Of a DNA stretch of 64,000 nt, positions 1 through 7,967 are shown one piece after another; position 1 is the stretch's first letter, and every line of letters begins with the position of its first letter. The stretch lies in assembly GCF_014635285.1 (NCBI RefSeq), contig NZ_BMCR01000003.1, positions 124,001 through 188,000 on the forward strand, in the 5' to 3' direction. Source of the DNA: Stappia taiwanensis (GTDB taxonomy: Bacteria > Pseudomonadota > Alphaproteobacteria > Rhizobiales > Stappiaceae). The notes beneath the pieces were generated by a model. That model saw only the letters and a program-made list of their open reading frames with translations. It was not told the origin of the DNA and made no database searches. The translations under genes were made by a program, and so were the position numbers.

Positions 1-569
1 GCAGCCGGGGCTGTCTCCGCCGGCAGCTTGGAGAATTCGGTATAGGGCAGGAAGGGCAGGGGCTGGGCGAAGGCGCCGCGTTGGAACACCCCGTCGAAGT
101 CGTCCCCCTCAAGCGAGAACAGCCCGCCATTGTGGAAATAGGTCATCCGGCGTTCGGCGGGATCGAGCGCGGTGATCGCCACCGTCGTCTTGCCATGTTC
201 GCTGCGATAGCCAACCCCATGGGTGTCGGGCAGGAAATAGCTGTCGACCTCGACCAGGCACAGCCGGCCACGGGCGATCTGCTCCGCCACATGGTTCTCG
301 GTCCGGTCGTAAATCGCCAGTTCCTGTGCCCGGATGCCGTAAAGGGTTTCCAGATCCTCCAGCGGAACCTTGAAGAAGGTGAACTGGTCCCCTTCGAAAT
401 CCTGCGTCAGGGTGAAGCCGAGCATCGCCTCGGGCGTTTGCCCGAGCGCGTGCAGCACCTCGATCCACAGATCGACATAGCAGTTGGTTTCCGGCCAGAT
501 GCGTGTCGCCGCATGCAGGGCGTGCGGCTGGTAGCCATCAGGGCGAAGGGCGGCAAGGCGGGTGATCAT
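1..569 (-). CDS. DUF1839 family protein (3' part cut by window edge)
   Basis: An open frame runs from ATG at 569 to the left edge (189 codons seen, stop outside the window). The protein begins MITRLAALRPDGYQPHALHA and has the acidic, aromatic-rich character of DUF1839 proteins, which often accompany amino acid:carrier-protein ligases. It starts 14 bp after the ligase stop codon, so it is the last visible gene of a four-gene operon. No catalytic motif is recognised. By context it may handle the carrier-bound amino acid, for example by transfer or release, but that is inference. The family call is from memory of the sequence pattern and the neighbours. Confidence 0.75.
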   Translation of the reverse strand, partial: MITRLAALRPDGYQPHALHAATRIWPETNCYVDLWIEVLHALGQTPEAMLGFTLTQDFEGDQFTFFKVPLEDLETLYGIRAQELAIYDRTENHVAEQIARGRLCLVEVDSYFLPDTHGVGYRSEHGKTTVAITALDPAERRMTYFHNGGLFSLEGDDFDGVFQRGAFAQPLPFLPYTEFSKLPAETAPA

Positions 570-583
570 CGCGAGTGTGTCCG

Positions 584-1507
584 TTATCCCCACAGCGCCT
601 TGCGCACCGGCTCGGGCCAGTCGGCGGTGTCGAGCCCATGGCGGGCGAAAAGGGCGAGGGCGATCCGCTCCAGGCCGAAGCCGACACAGGCGGTGTGGGC
701 GGTCTCGCCGTTGACGGTCTTCAGGCCCCAGGTCTGGCCGAAATGGTCCTGATGGTAGTTGAAGCTGAGGCAGGCGGTCTTGGTGGTGGCCGAGGTCACC
801 GGGATCAACAGCTCGAACTTCAGCTTCTGTTCGCGCTGGTTGTTGCCGAGCATCTTGCCGGCGCGGCCGAAGAACGGATCATTGGCCGTGTCCAACTCTA
901 CATCAAGACCAACGGCAGAGACCAGCGTGCTGCCGCGCTCCATCCAGTCGCTGCGGAAGGCCATGACGTCGTCCGGCGTGCCGATGCGCACGAACTCGCG
1001 CATCCGGAACAGCTGCATCCGCGCCGGGTCCTTGGAAGGCTCGTGACGGAAGCAATAGGACTGCAGGTCGAAAAGACCGCCGCCTTCGGGCAGCGGGCCG
1101 CGCTTGGCGATGGTCGGGTAGAGCGGATAGCAGGCCGCCGGCGTCAGCACCACGTCGGTCGCTTCCTGCTTGCCGGTCCAGTCGTCACCTTCCGCCATGC
1201 ACTGCAGCAGGTTGACGTGGTCGAGTTCGCAGCCGCAGAAGCTGTGCACCGTACCGGCGAGCTGCGGGAAGCTCTTCATGTAGCCGGAGCCTTCGAAATG
1301 GGCCCGGTTCATGCCCGGCGGAAAGCGGATCACCTCCGCCGTGGCCTCGGGCGCATGGCGGGCGATCAGGGCTTCAAACCGGGCGATCACGTCTTCGAAG
1401 GCACCGCTGCGGCCATAAAGGCCGTCAACGCCGGTGTCGATCAGCAGGCCGGCGTCGAACAGCCGGTCAAGCAAATTGGTCTGCATGTCCATGTCGGTAC
1501 CCTTCAC
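584..1507 (-). CDS. amino acid--[acyl-carrier-protein] ligase (atypical SerRS homologue)
   Basis: 307 aa, too short for seryl-tRNA synthetase: it is the catalytic core without the N-terminal tRNA-binding coiled coil. The class II fold is visible, with motif 2 around residues 164-174 (RMREFVRIG) and motif 3 near 275-283 (GFGLERIAL). Presumed zinc ligands are C126 (PAACYPLY), E171 and C274. They sit at a constant offset of five from the ligands I recall for Bradyrhizobium Bll0957 (C131, E176, C279). Known members activate a small amino acid with ATP and load it on the phosphopantetheine arm of a carrier protein instead of tRNA. The carrier gene is two genes upstream. The start overlaps the dehydrogenase stop by 4 bp, indicating translational coupling. 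Substrate specificity cannot be read here. Confidence 0.9.
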   Translation of the reverse strand: MKGTDMDMQTNLLDRLFDAGLLIDTGVDGLYGRSGAFEDVIARFEALIARHAPEATAEVIRFPPGMNRAHFEGSGYMKSFPQLAGTVHSFCGCELDHVNLLQCMAEGDDWTGKQEATDVVLTPAACYPLYPTIAKRGPLPEGGGLFDLQSYCFRHEPSKDPARMQLFRMREFVRIGTPDDVMAFRSDWMERGSTLVSAVGLDVELDTANDPFFGRAGKMLGNNQREQKLKFELLIPVTSATTKTACLSFNYHQDHFGQTWGLKTVNGETAHTACVGFGLERIALALFARHGLDTADWPEPVRKALWG

Positions 1508-2688
1508 GCCAAAAGGCTGGTGTCTTGCTTGTGGATCAGCAGCATGGTCGACGTATTGCCGAGAATGCGGTCGTTGGAGATCATCAACTGGGCGGAATGG
1601 GCATCGCGCAGATGCCGCCCCAAGCTATAGGGCGTGCCGTTCTTGTAGCCCAGGATGCCGCAGATCAGCATGCAATGGTTGATGATCGTCAGGATGGTCT
1701 GCGAACTGGCGATCTTGAGATTGTTCATCGCCACCGCAAAGCTCATGGCGGACAGCTTGTCCTCGTCGCCCCTCACCGCCTCATATTGCGTGAGGGCGGC
1801 AATGATGCTGGCCTTGACCCCCTGCAAGAGGGATGAGGCCTCGGCAACGCGCAAGGCGCCGGGCGGCATTGCCTCGGGCGAGCGGCGCGCGGCGGCGCGT
1901 ACGAAGGCCTGGGCCCGGGCGAAGGCATCGGCGGCGATGCCGTACCAGACGGCACTCCACAGAATATGCGCATGGGCGAGCATCGACTGGGCGGCGATCT
2001 CGGCAAAGGGGCGGGGCAGGATCTGCTGCGCCGGTGCCTCTCCCTTGAACACATAGCCGTCGGAGCAGGTGCCGCGCATGCCCAGCGCATCCCAGGTCTG
2101 GGTCTTGTCCAGGGTGTACTGGTCCTTCAGGAACACGGTCATCACCTGGTCGCTCGGCGCGGCATCCGCATGGGCGCGCGAGGTGATCAGGATCGCATCC
2201 GCCTGATCGCCATAGGAAATGACGGTGGCGTTCTTTTCCAGCCGGCAGGTGTCGCCGTCGACCTCGATCGCGCAGATCGAATTGCGCAGGTTTCCACCGA
2301 TACCGCCTTCCGTGGTGGCGGAGCCGAGCAGAAGCTGTTCCTCCGCCACCCGCGACATGAACGCTTCGTGCCAGCCGGCGCCGCTGCCATGAGAGACAAG
2401 GCTGGACACCTTGATCTGGTGCATGGCGAACACCATGGCGGCCGCCGAGCAGCCCTTGCCGAGGGTGGTGCAGATCTCGGCGATCTCCATCACCGAAACC
2501 CCTTCACCGCCCTGGGCAGTCGGGATCTGGATCCCCAGGAGCCGTTCGCTCCGCATGGCGGCAACCGCTTCGGCGGGAAACCGTCCTTGCACGTCGACCT
2601 GATCGGCATGTTCGGCGGCAATGGCGGCGACACGCTTCGCCCGGTCCATCAACGCCAGCGGTGCAACCGCGCCCTGGATGGTCATCAC
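1504..2688 (-). CDS. acyl-CoA dehydrogenase family flavoprotein
   Basis: 394 aa, the normal length for an acyl-CoA dehydrogenase. N-terminal helical domain, middle beta domain (about 120-225) and C-terminal four-helix domain ending with a run of small and polar residues before SLLA. It overlaps the carrier-protein gene by 4 bp upstream and the ligase gene by 4 bp downstream, so the three are coupled. In this setting the likely substrate is an aminoacyl thioester on the carrier protein rather than a free acyl-CoA, as with prolyl-carrier oxidases in pyrrole biosynthesis. That substrate is inference. The closest alternative is an ordinary short-chain acyl-CoA dehydrogenase or a flavin-dependent monooxygenase of the same fold. 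Confidence 0.85.
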   Translation of the reverse strand: MMTIQGAVAPLALMDRAKRVAAIAAEHADQVDVQGRFPAEAVAAMRSERLLGIQIPTAQGGEGVSVMEIAEICTTLGKGCSAAAMVFAMHQIKVSSLVSHGSGAGWHEAFMSRVAEEQLLLGSATTEGGIGGNLRNSICAIEVDGDTCRLEKNATVISYGDQADAILITSRAHADAAPSDQVMTVFLKDQYTLDKTQTWDALGMRGTCSDGYVFKGEAPAQQILPRPFAEIAAQSMLAHAHILWSAVWYGIAADAFARAQAFVRAAARRSPEAMPPGALRVAEASSLLQGVKASIIAALTQYEAVRGDEDKLSAMSFAVAMNNLKIASSQTILTIINHCMLICGILGYKNGTPYSLGRHLRDAHSAQLMISNDRILGNTSTMLLIHKQDTSLLA

Positions 2689-2942
2689 GCGGCCTGCTGG
2701 TCTTTCGACAGTTCCGTCACCACCTCGACGATGGTCGCGATGGTGGAAAATGTCTTGCGGTTGAGGAGGTTTTCCGGGAACTCGATGTCGAACTCTTCCT
2801 CGATTGCCAGCATCAGCTGGACCGAGGCGAAGGAGGATAGGCCGGCCGCATAAAGATCGCTGTCCTCGTTGAGGGTGGCCGCGTCGACGGGGAGCTTGCC
2901 GTGCTGCGCCAGAATCGTTCGAATGGTGTCGGCAGTCGCCAT
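2685..2942 (-). CDS. acyl/aminoacyl carrier protein
   Basis: 85 aa, the size of an acyl carrier protein. The phosphopantetheine site is S37 within AAGLSSFASVQ, aligned on the usual G-x-D-S-L pattern, followed by the typical acidic helix LMLAIEEEFDIEF. It is the first gene of the operon. A good ribosome site (AGGAGAG) lies 9-10 nt before the ATG. It should be the partner of the amino acid:carrier-protein ligase two genes downstream, carrying an aminoacyl thioester that the intervening dehydrogenase could oxidise. It is unlikely to be the fatty-acid AcpP, because the DSL signature is altered and the neighbours are not fatty-acid genes. Confidence 0.9.
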   Translation of the reverse strand: MATADTIRTILAQHGKLPVDAATLNEDSDLYAAGLSSFASVQLMLAIEEEFDIEFPENLLNRKTFSTIATIVEVVTELSKDQQAA

Positions 2943-3144
2943 GACCTGCTCTCCTGCTATTTCTGATTAAAAAAACGGGCAGTCCGAGGGACCGCTTTGT
3001 GCCGGTGATGGTGAGGCTCCGGCGTTTTAAATTCCCTAAGATGCAACCGGGGCTCGTGGCAAAATTACGGACAAGGTTAACCGGAGCTCTCCGGCTGCGG
3101 GCGGCAGACAGCGGCTGCTCGGCGCCTTGCGCTCGAATTTAATT

Positions 3145-3156
3145 GACCGTCCGGTC
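3145..3156. promoter_or_regulatory. candidate operator GACCG-TC-CGGTC in a divergent promoter region
   Basis: The 314-bp gap 2943-3256 separates the divergent carrier-protein operon and the thiolase gene. It holds a short inverted repeat with 5-bp arms and a 2-bp centre. This shape is common for TetR-family operators. No confident -35/-10 pair was found, and nothing else in the gap is recognisable. Confidence 0.3.
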
Positions 3157-3256
3157 GGCTTATTATTTCATGCTGCAACGCGGCGCGGTTGACGCGCCGA
3201 ATGACGTGTCGGAAAAGACCTCCTGATTTTGTCAGGATTGGGCCCGCGGGAGGGGC

Positions 3257-4468
3257 ATGAGAATGCGCAACGCCTATATTGTCGATTACATTCGCACACC
3301 GATTGGACGGTTTGGCGGGGCGCTCAGCCCGGTTCGGGCCGACGATCTCGGCGCCGTTCCCATTCGTGCCCTGATGGAACGCAATGCCTCCGTCGACTGG
3401 GCCCGGCTGGACGATGTGATCTACGGCTGCGCCAACCAGGCGGGCGAGGACAACCGCAACGTGGCCCGCATGGCCGCCCTGCTGGCCGGGCTGCCGCAGG
3501 AGGTGCCGGGCACCACCGTCAACCGGCTGTGCGGCTCCGGCATGGATGCGGTGATCATGGCCGCCCGTGCCATTCGCTGCGGCGAGGCGGATCTGATGAT
3601 CGCCGGCGGTGTGGAAAGCATGAGCCGCGCGCCCTTCGTCATGCCCAAGGCGGACAGCGCCTTTTCCCGCAAGGCGGAGATCTTCGACACGACCATCGGC
3701 TGGCGCTTCGTCAATCCGCTGATGAAGGCGCAATACGGCATCGATTCCATGCCGGAGACGGCGGAAAATGTCGCCGAGGATTTCAACATCGGCCGGGCCG
3801 ATCAGGACGCTTTCGCTGCCCGCTCGCAGGCAAAGGCCGTCGCCGCCCAGGAAAACGGCCGCCTGGCCCGGGAAATTACGCCAGTGACCATTCCCAAGCG
3901 CAAGGGCGATCCGGTTGTCGTCGATCGGGATGAGCATCCGCGTGCCGGCACCACGGCGGACAAGCTTGCCAAGCTGCCAACTCCATTCCGCGCCGGCGGT
4001 TCCGTGACGGCGGGCAATGCCTCCGGTGTCAATGATGGCGCGGGGGCGCTGCTGATCGCCTCTGAAGAGGCGGTGAAAGCCTACGGCTTGACGCCGATTG
4101 CCCGGGTTCTGGGCGGCGCCGCCGCCGGTGTGCCGCCGCGTGTGATGGGCATCGGTCCGGTTCCGGCGACGCGCAAGCTGCTGGCGCGCCTCGGGCTGGC
4201 GGTGAGCGACATGGATGTGATCGAACTCAACGAGGCTTTTGCCGCGCAAGGGCTGGCGGTGATGCGCGACCTCGGTCTTGCCGACGATGCCGCCAACGTC
4301 AATCCCAATGGCGGGGCCATTGCGCTGGGCCATCCGCTCGGCATGTCGGGCGCGCGGATCGTCGGGACGGCGGCGCTGCAACTGGCCGAAACCGGCGGCC
4401 GCTACGGCCTGTCGACCATGTGCATCGGCGTTGGTCAGGGCATTGCCTGCGCCATCGAGCGGGTCTGA
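3257..4468 (+). CDS. pcaF: 3-oxoadipyl-CoA thiolase / acetyl-CoA acyltransferase
   Basis: 403 aa thiolase. Visible catalytic elements are the nucleophilic Cys in [10 protein letters not shown], the His in [10 protein letters not shown] and the C-terminal Cys in CIGVGQG. The stretches [19 protein letters not shown] and [18 protein letters not shown] are those of PcaF-type thiolases, which cleave 3-oxoadipyl-CoA to succinyl-CoA and acetyl-CoA in the beta-ketoadipate or phenylacetate pathways. No other pca or paa gene is in the window, so a broader thiolase role is possible. The ribosome site GGAGG ends 3 nt before the ATG at 3257 but 9 nt before an in-frame ATG at 3263, which may be the real start. 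A strong terminator follows. Confidence 0.85.
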   Translation: MRMRNAYIVDYIRTPIGRFGGALSPVRADDLGAVPIRALMERNASVDWARLDDVIYGCANQAGEDNRNVARMAALLAGLPQEVPGTTVNRLCGSGMDAVIMAARAIRCGEADLMIAGGVESMSRAPFVMPKADSAFSRKAEIFDTTIGWRFVNPLMKAQYGIDSMPETAENVAEDFNIGRADQDAFAARSQAKAVAAQENGRLAREITPVTIPKRKGDPVVVDRDEHPRAGTTADKLAKLPTPFRAGGSVTAGNASGVNDGAGALLIASEEAVKAYGLTPIARVLGGAAAGVPPRVMGIGPVPATRKLLARLGLAVSDMDVIELNEAFAAQGLAVMRDLGLADDAANVNPNGGAIALGHPLGMSGARIVGTAALQLAETGGRYGLSTMCIGVGQGIACAIERV

Positions 4469-4498
4469 GGGCGCTCTTTCCCGAGGTGCCATGACGAG

Positions 4499-4525
4499 GC
4501 CGTCCCGGATGCGGGACGGCTTTTT
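4499..4525 (+). terminator. rho-independent terminator after the thiolase gene
   Basis: Perfect 8-bp stem GCCGTCCC / GGGACGGC with a 6-nt loop and five T residues immediately after. It lies 30 bp after the thiolase stop and just before the convergent methyltransferase end. Confidence 0.9.
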
Positions 4526-4529
4526 CGCG

Positions 4530-5342
4530 TCAGTCGATCAGGGCCGCCATGTCCCTGTGTCCGACATGGCTGGTCAGGCGCTTCTCGGCGAGCGCTTTGC
4601 GATGGGCCGCAGAGAAGCCGGCAAGCCCCTCCTGGTCGACGCCCATCTCGCGCGCTGCCGTGATCCAGCCATCAAGCAGCATCTCCTGAAACCCGGTCTC
4701 GTCGCTGCGTGCCTGCCAGTCGGACTGGCCTTCGGTGATCTTGAAGCCTGCAGCGGCAAAGGTGCGCGCCGCGTGATCGGCGGCTTCCGGCCCGAGTGCG
4801 GGACCAAAGCCCTTGTCGCCGCGCTGATGGGTGTTCATCGCCGCGCGCACGGTCTCGTCAAACGGATGCGGTGGGGAAACGGACAGGCGCCCATCATAGG
4901 TCAGCATCGCCAGGAATGGCAGCCGAGCACGGGCAAGGTCTGTGGCCAGCCGGTCAAGCCAATCGCTGGAGACAAGATCGAGAAACGCCGAGGTGGTGAC
5001 TGCATCGACCCCGTCGAGCAAGCCGGGCGGCACCCCATCGGCAAGATCCGCCTCGACAACCTCGACCGGGACATCGCTGGGCAATGTCAGGTCTTGAGCG
5101 ATGGCGACTAGCGCGGGATCGAATTCGGCCAGCCGCCAGCGGTGAGGAAAAGGCAGGTGTGGCGACAGCGCCCGTGCGCTGGCGCCTGTACCCGATCCCA
5201 GATCGAGCAGGGTCAGCGGGCGTTGGAGCTGTGCCTGGCGCTGTTTGAGTGCGGAGACGAATGCCTCGCGCACGGCCGCGTTGCGTGCCCTGAGGTCGAC
5301 CGGCTCGCGCAAGGCGAGCCACTGGTGGGAAAACCCGCTCAT
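4530..5342 (-). CDS. class I SAM-dependent methyltransferase
   Basis: 270 aa. Rossmann-fold methyltransferase with motif I LLDLGSGTGASARAL near residues 44-58, an acidic residue after the second strand (LAEFDPALVAIAQ) and a post-I motif VVEADLADG. It is the last gene of a four-gene operon. Its start overlaps the glycosyltransferase stop by 4 bp. The substrate is unknown. By context it may methylate a small molecule made by the pterin-synthase-like and glycosyltransferase enzymes encoded upstream. Confidence 0.8.
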   Translation of the reverse strand: MSGFSHQWLALREPVDLRARNAAVREAFVSALKQRQAQLQRPLTLLDLGSGTGASARALSPHLPFPHRWRLAEFDPALVAIAQDLTLPSDVPVEVVEADLADGVPPGLLDGVDAVTTSAFLDLVSSDWLDRLATDLARARLPFLAMLTYDGRLSVSPPHPFDETVRAAMNTHQRGDKGFGPALGPEAADHAARTFAAAGFKITEGQSDWQARSDETGFQEMLLDGWITAAREMGVDQEGLAGFSAAHRKALAEKRLTSHVGHRDMAALID

Positions 5343-6424
5343 TCGGACAGTCCTTCCAGAAGCTTTGCGAAGGTCCGGGCCTGATCGGCCCAGGTCGGCA
5401 AGGACAGGGCATGCCTTCGCGCGCCCTCGGCAAGCGTCCGGCGTTGCTCCGGATCGACAATCAGCCGGCGCAGGGCATCGGCGACTGCCTCCACCGCTCC
5501 GGCGGGAAGCACCAGGCCGGCGCAGGCCGGGACGGTGGTGGCGACAGCGCCTTCGCCGGTGGCGATGACCGGCAGACCATGCGCCATCGCCTCGGCAAAG
5601 GCCATGCCATAGCCCTCGTACAGGGTGGTCAGCACGAAGATATCGGCGGCGCGATAAAGAGAGGAGACTGCCTCTTCGGGCAGGGCGCCATGGACGGTGA
5701 TGCGGCCCCCGAGCCCCAGATCCTCGATCCGCCGGCAGATCTCTCCGGCATGATCGGGGTCCGCGTCCCGGCTGCCGGCGATATCGAGATGCCAGTCGAG
5801 ATCGGTCATCCGTGCCAGCGCCGCCAGCAGGGTGGGGTAGTCCTTGCGGCGGATCAGCGAGCCGACCGCGAGCAGGCGGACACTGGGGCTGACGCCGGAG
5901 GCGGCGTTCCTGTTCAGGTCAGGCTCTTGCGGCGGGATTGAAAGCGCCGGCTCGACAACGCCGATCCGCTCCGGCGGAACGGCAAACTCGCGGGTCAGGG
6001 TGCTTGCGGTTGCCGCGCTGGTCGTGATCACCTGCCGGGCATGAGCAAGGGCGGCGCGTTCGCGGGCGGTGAGCTCCGCCATCCGGTCCGTGCTCAGCCC
6101 GCTTTCATGGGCCAGCGGGTGATGCACCAGCGCGACCAGCGCCAAACGCTTGCCATGCCGGCTGGCCGCCGCATCGAGCACGCCATAGGCCAGGCCGTCG
6201 ATCACCACCCGCGTGCCGTCGGCAAGCCCGGACAAAAGCGCATCCGCCTCCGCCAGCGTCTCTTCCGATGGCGCAGGATAGCCCTCACCAAGGGAGTGAG
6301 CCTCGACCGCAATGCCGATGTCCTCCAGCGCTCTCAGGAGCTGGCGGTCGTAGACATAGCCTCCGGTCGGCGTTTCCAGCCGACCGGGGTAGAGAAAAAC
6401 GATTGGCCGCGACCCTGGCGTCAT
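5339..6424 (-). CDS. glycosyltransferase family 4 protein
   Basis: 361 aa, GT-B fold. The N-terminal acceptor domain starts IVFLYPGRLETPTGGYVYDR. The C-terminal donor domain has the linker RLLAVGSLIRRKDYPTLLAAL and the retaining E-x7-E signature (YEGYGMAFAEAM, about 275-286) typical of GT4. It overlaps the methyltransferase downstream and the pterin-synthase-like gene upstream by 4 bp each, so all three should be translated from one message. No lipopolysaccharide or exopolysaccharide genes are adjacent, so a small-molecule acceptor is more likely than a polymer. That is inference from context. Confidence 0.85.
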   Translation of the reverse strand: MTPGSRPIVFLYPGRLETPTGGYVYDRQLLRALEDIGIAVEAHSLGEGYPAPSEETLAEADALLSGLADGTRVVIDGLAYGVLDAAASRHGKRLALVALVHHPLAHESGLSTDRMAELTARERAALAHARQVITTSAATASTLTREFAVPPERIGVVEPALSIPPQEPDLNRNAASGVSPSVRLLAVGSLIRRKDYPTLLAALARMTDLDWHLDIAGSRDADPDHAGEICRRIEDLGLGGRITVHGALPEEAVSSLYRAADIFVLTTLYEGYGMAFAEAMAHGLPVIATGEGAVATTVPACAGLVLPAGAVEAVADALRRLIVDPEQRRTLAEGARRHALSLPTWADQARTFAKLLEGLSE

Positions 6425-6822
6425 GCGATTGGCGCTTCGTACCAGGCGCGAGCCACATGGGATTCGTGCAAGGAAACCCGGATCGAATGCAGCTCGTTTC
6501 CGGGGCGGCCGAGCCGGTCGGCCCGGGCGGCTTCGGCCAGACGGTCGTGGATGTGCCGGGTCAGGAATTCGGTGGTGGTGTTCTTGCCGGCGAATTCGGG
6601 CAGCTCATCCAGATTCTGGAAGTTGAGCGGCTCCAGCACCTCCTTCAGCACCTCATGCGCCCGGCCAATGTCGATGACGATGCCATTGGCGTCGAGCGAC
6701 TGGGCGAAAAAGGCCGCATCGACCACGAAGGTCGCGCCGTGCAGCTTCTGCGCCGGTCCGAAGACCGCGCCGGAAAACGAATGGGCAATCATGATGTGGT
6801 CGCGCACTTCAACGGCATGCAT
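6421..6822 (-). CDS. 6-pyruvoyl-tetrahydropterin synthase / QueD-like protein with altered active site
   Basis: 133 aa, the length of QueD/PTPS proteins. The fold is recognisable: first His in IMIAHSFSG (H14), LHGATF (H28), DANGIVIDIGRAHEVL, LNFQNLD, NTTTEF and the closing SLHESHVARAWYE. In canonical enzymes the middle motif is C-x3-HGH, giving the catalytic Cys and two zinc ligands. Here it reads AQKLHGATF, so the second HGH histidine is Ala and the Cys is absent. The protein may use a different zinc set or chemistry, or bind a pterin without the usual reaction. It lies 23 bp downstream of the MDR dehydrogenase gene and overlaps the glycosyltransferase gene. Confidence 0.8.
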   Translation of the reverse strand: MHAVEVRDHIMIAHSFSGAVFGPAQKLHGATFVVDAAFFAQSLDANGIVIDIGRAHEVLKEVLEPLNFQNLDELPEFAGKNTTTEFLTRHIHDRLAEAARADRLGRPGNELHSIRVSLHESHVARAWYEAPIA

Positions 6823-6845
6823 GGGATATCTCCAGACGAAAGGGA

Positions 6846-7877
6846 TCAGTTCTGTGGTTCGGCGTCCCGGTAATCGATCACCTGGGCGAGCGCTTCCCGT
6901 TCGCCGGAAAAAATGGCGGGAAGGAGTCCGGGGGCATCGTCGAACGCGATTGCAGGGGAGAGAAGCGCGTCGAGGACAGGCTCACGCAAAAGTGAAAGGG
7001 CGGTTGCAAGGCGCCGCCGGTAGCTCCAGCGGGCGCGTCGCTCCGGTGGCACCTGGCCGACCTGGCTCGACTTGAGCGTGAGGCGTCGGCTGTGAAAACC
7101 GCCGCCGAGATGTGCCGTCACCGGCGCGGTGCCATACCAGCTCATTTCCAGAACCGTGGCTTCCTGTCCGGCCAGCGCCAGCGCGGTGTCGAGCCCCGCC
7201 GGATTGCCGCTGGTGTGCAGCACAAGGTCCTGTTCGCCGGCCGCCTGATCGGGAGCGGCGAAGCCGGCGCCAAGCCGCCGGGCGATCTCCGCCCGCGCCG
7301 GATTGACATCGACAATGGTGACCCGGGTTGCCGGAATGCGCGCCGCGAGCCAGGCGGCGAGCAGCCCGACGACACCGCCGCCGACCACGGTAATGTGATC
7401 CCCCGGTGAGGCCCTGCCGTCCCATAACCCATTGAGAGCGGTTTCCATATTGGCCGCCAGCAGGGCGCGCTCGGCGCTCACCCCCTGAGGCAGGGGGAGG
7501 GCCGCCTCGGCGGGGAGGTTGAACCGGGTCTGATGCGGATGCAACGTGAACACGAGGGTGCCGGCAGGAAGTCCGTCTCCGGCGACGATATCGCCGACAC
7601 AGGCATAGCCGTACTTGACCGGGAAGGGGAACTCTCCCTCCTGGAACGGGGCGCGCATGCGCTGCCACTCGCTCTCGGGCACCTTGCCGGTGAAGACCAG
7701 CCGTTCGGTGCCCAGGCTGATGGCGCTGAAGCGGGCGCGCACCTGAACTTCACCGGTGCGCGGCGGGGGGAGGGGGGCCTCCCGCAGCGCCAGTTTCCGG
7801 GGAGCCTCGGTCCACAACGCACGGGTGTATGTCGTGTCGCGGCTAAAATTTTTTTTCGGCGTCGGGCTGTGCGTCAC
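6846..7877 (-). CDS. MDR-family (zinc-type alcohol dehydrogenase-like) oxidoreductase
   Basis: 343 aa medium-chain dehydrogenase/reductase. The nucleotide-binding glycine motif is VVGGGVVGLLAAWLAA near residues 165-180, with an acidic residue after the next strand (IVDVN). The GroES-like N-terminal part has FSAISLGTERLVFTG where zinc enzymes carry a Cys, so the catalytic zinc site appears to be missing. The pattern resembles the BchC-like branch of the family. It is the first gene of the operon with the pterin-synthase-like, glycosyltransferase and methyltransferase genes. It is divergent from mdoH across 90 bp. The substrate is unknown. Confidence 0.8.
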   Translation of the reverse strand: MTHSPTPKKNFSRDTTYTRALWTEAPRKLALREAPLPPPRTGEVQVRARFSAISLGTERLVFTGKVPESEWQRMRAPFQEGEFPFPVKYGYACVGDIVAGDGLPAGTLVFTLHPHQTRFNLPAEAALPLPQGVSAERALLAANMETALNGLWDGRASPGDHITVVGGGVVGLLAAWLAARIPATRVTIVDVNPARAEIARRLGAGFAAPDQAAGEQDLVLHTSGNPAGLDTALALAGQEATVLEMSWYGTAPVTAHLGGGFHSRRLTLKSSQVGQVPPERRARWSYRRRLATALSLLREPVLDALLSPAIAFDDAPGLLPAIFSGEREALAQVIDYRDAEPQN

Positions 7878-7967
7878 AAATCCTCCTTACTGCGGCGTAA
7901 CGTATGTTGCATCGCAGCGTCGCAGTCGTCGACGTTGGGTATTCCGGATCCTCTAAAGGCTCACTGT

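Noticed and set aside
584-1507. Seryl-tRNA synthetase
   Set aside because: The tRNA-binding N-terminal coiled coil is missing and a carrier-protein gene lies in the same operon; the zinc ligand set fits the carrier-protein ligase group.
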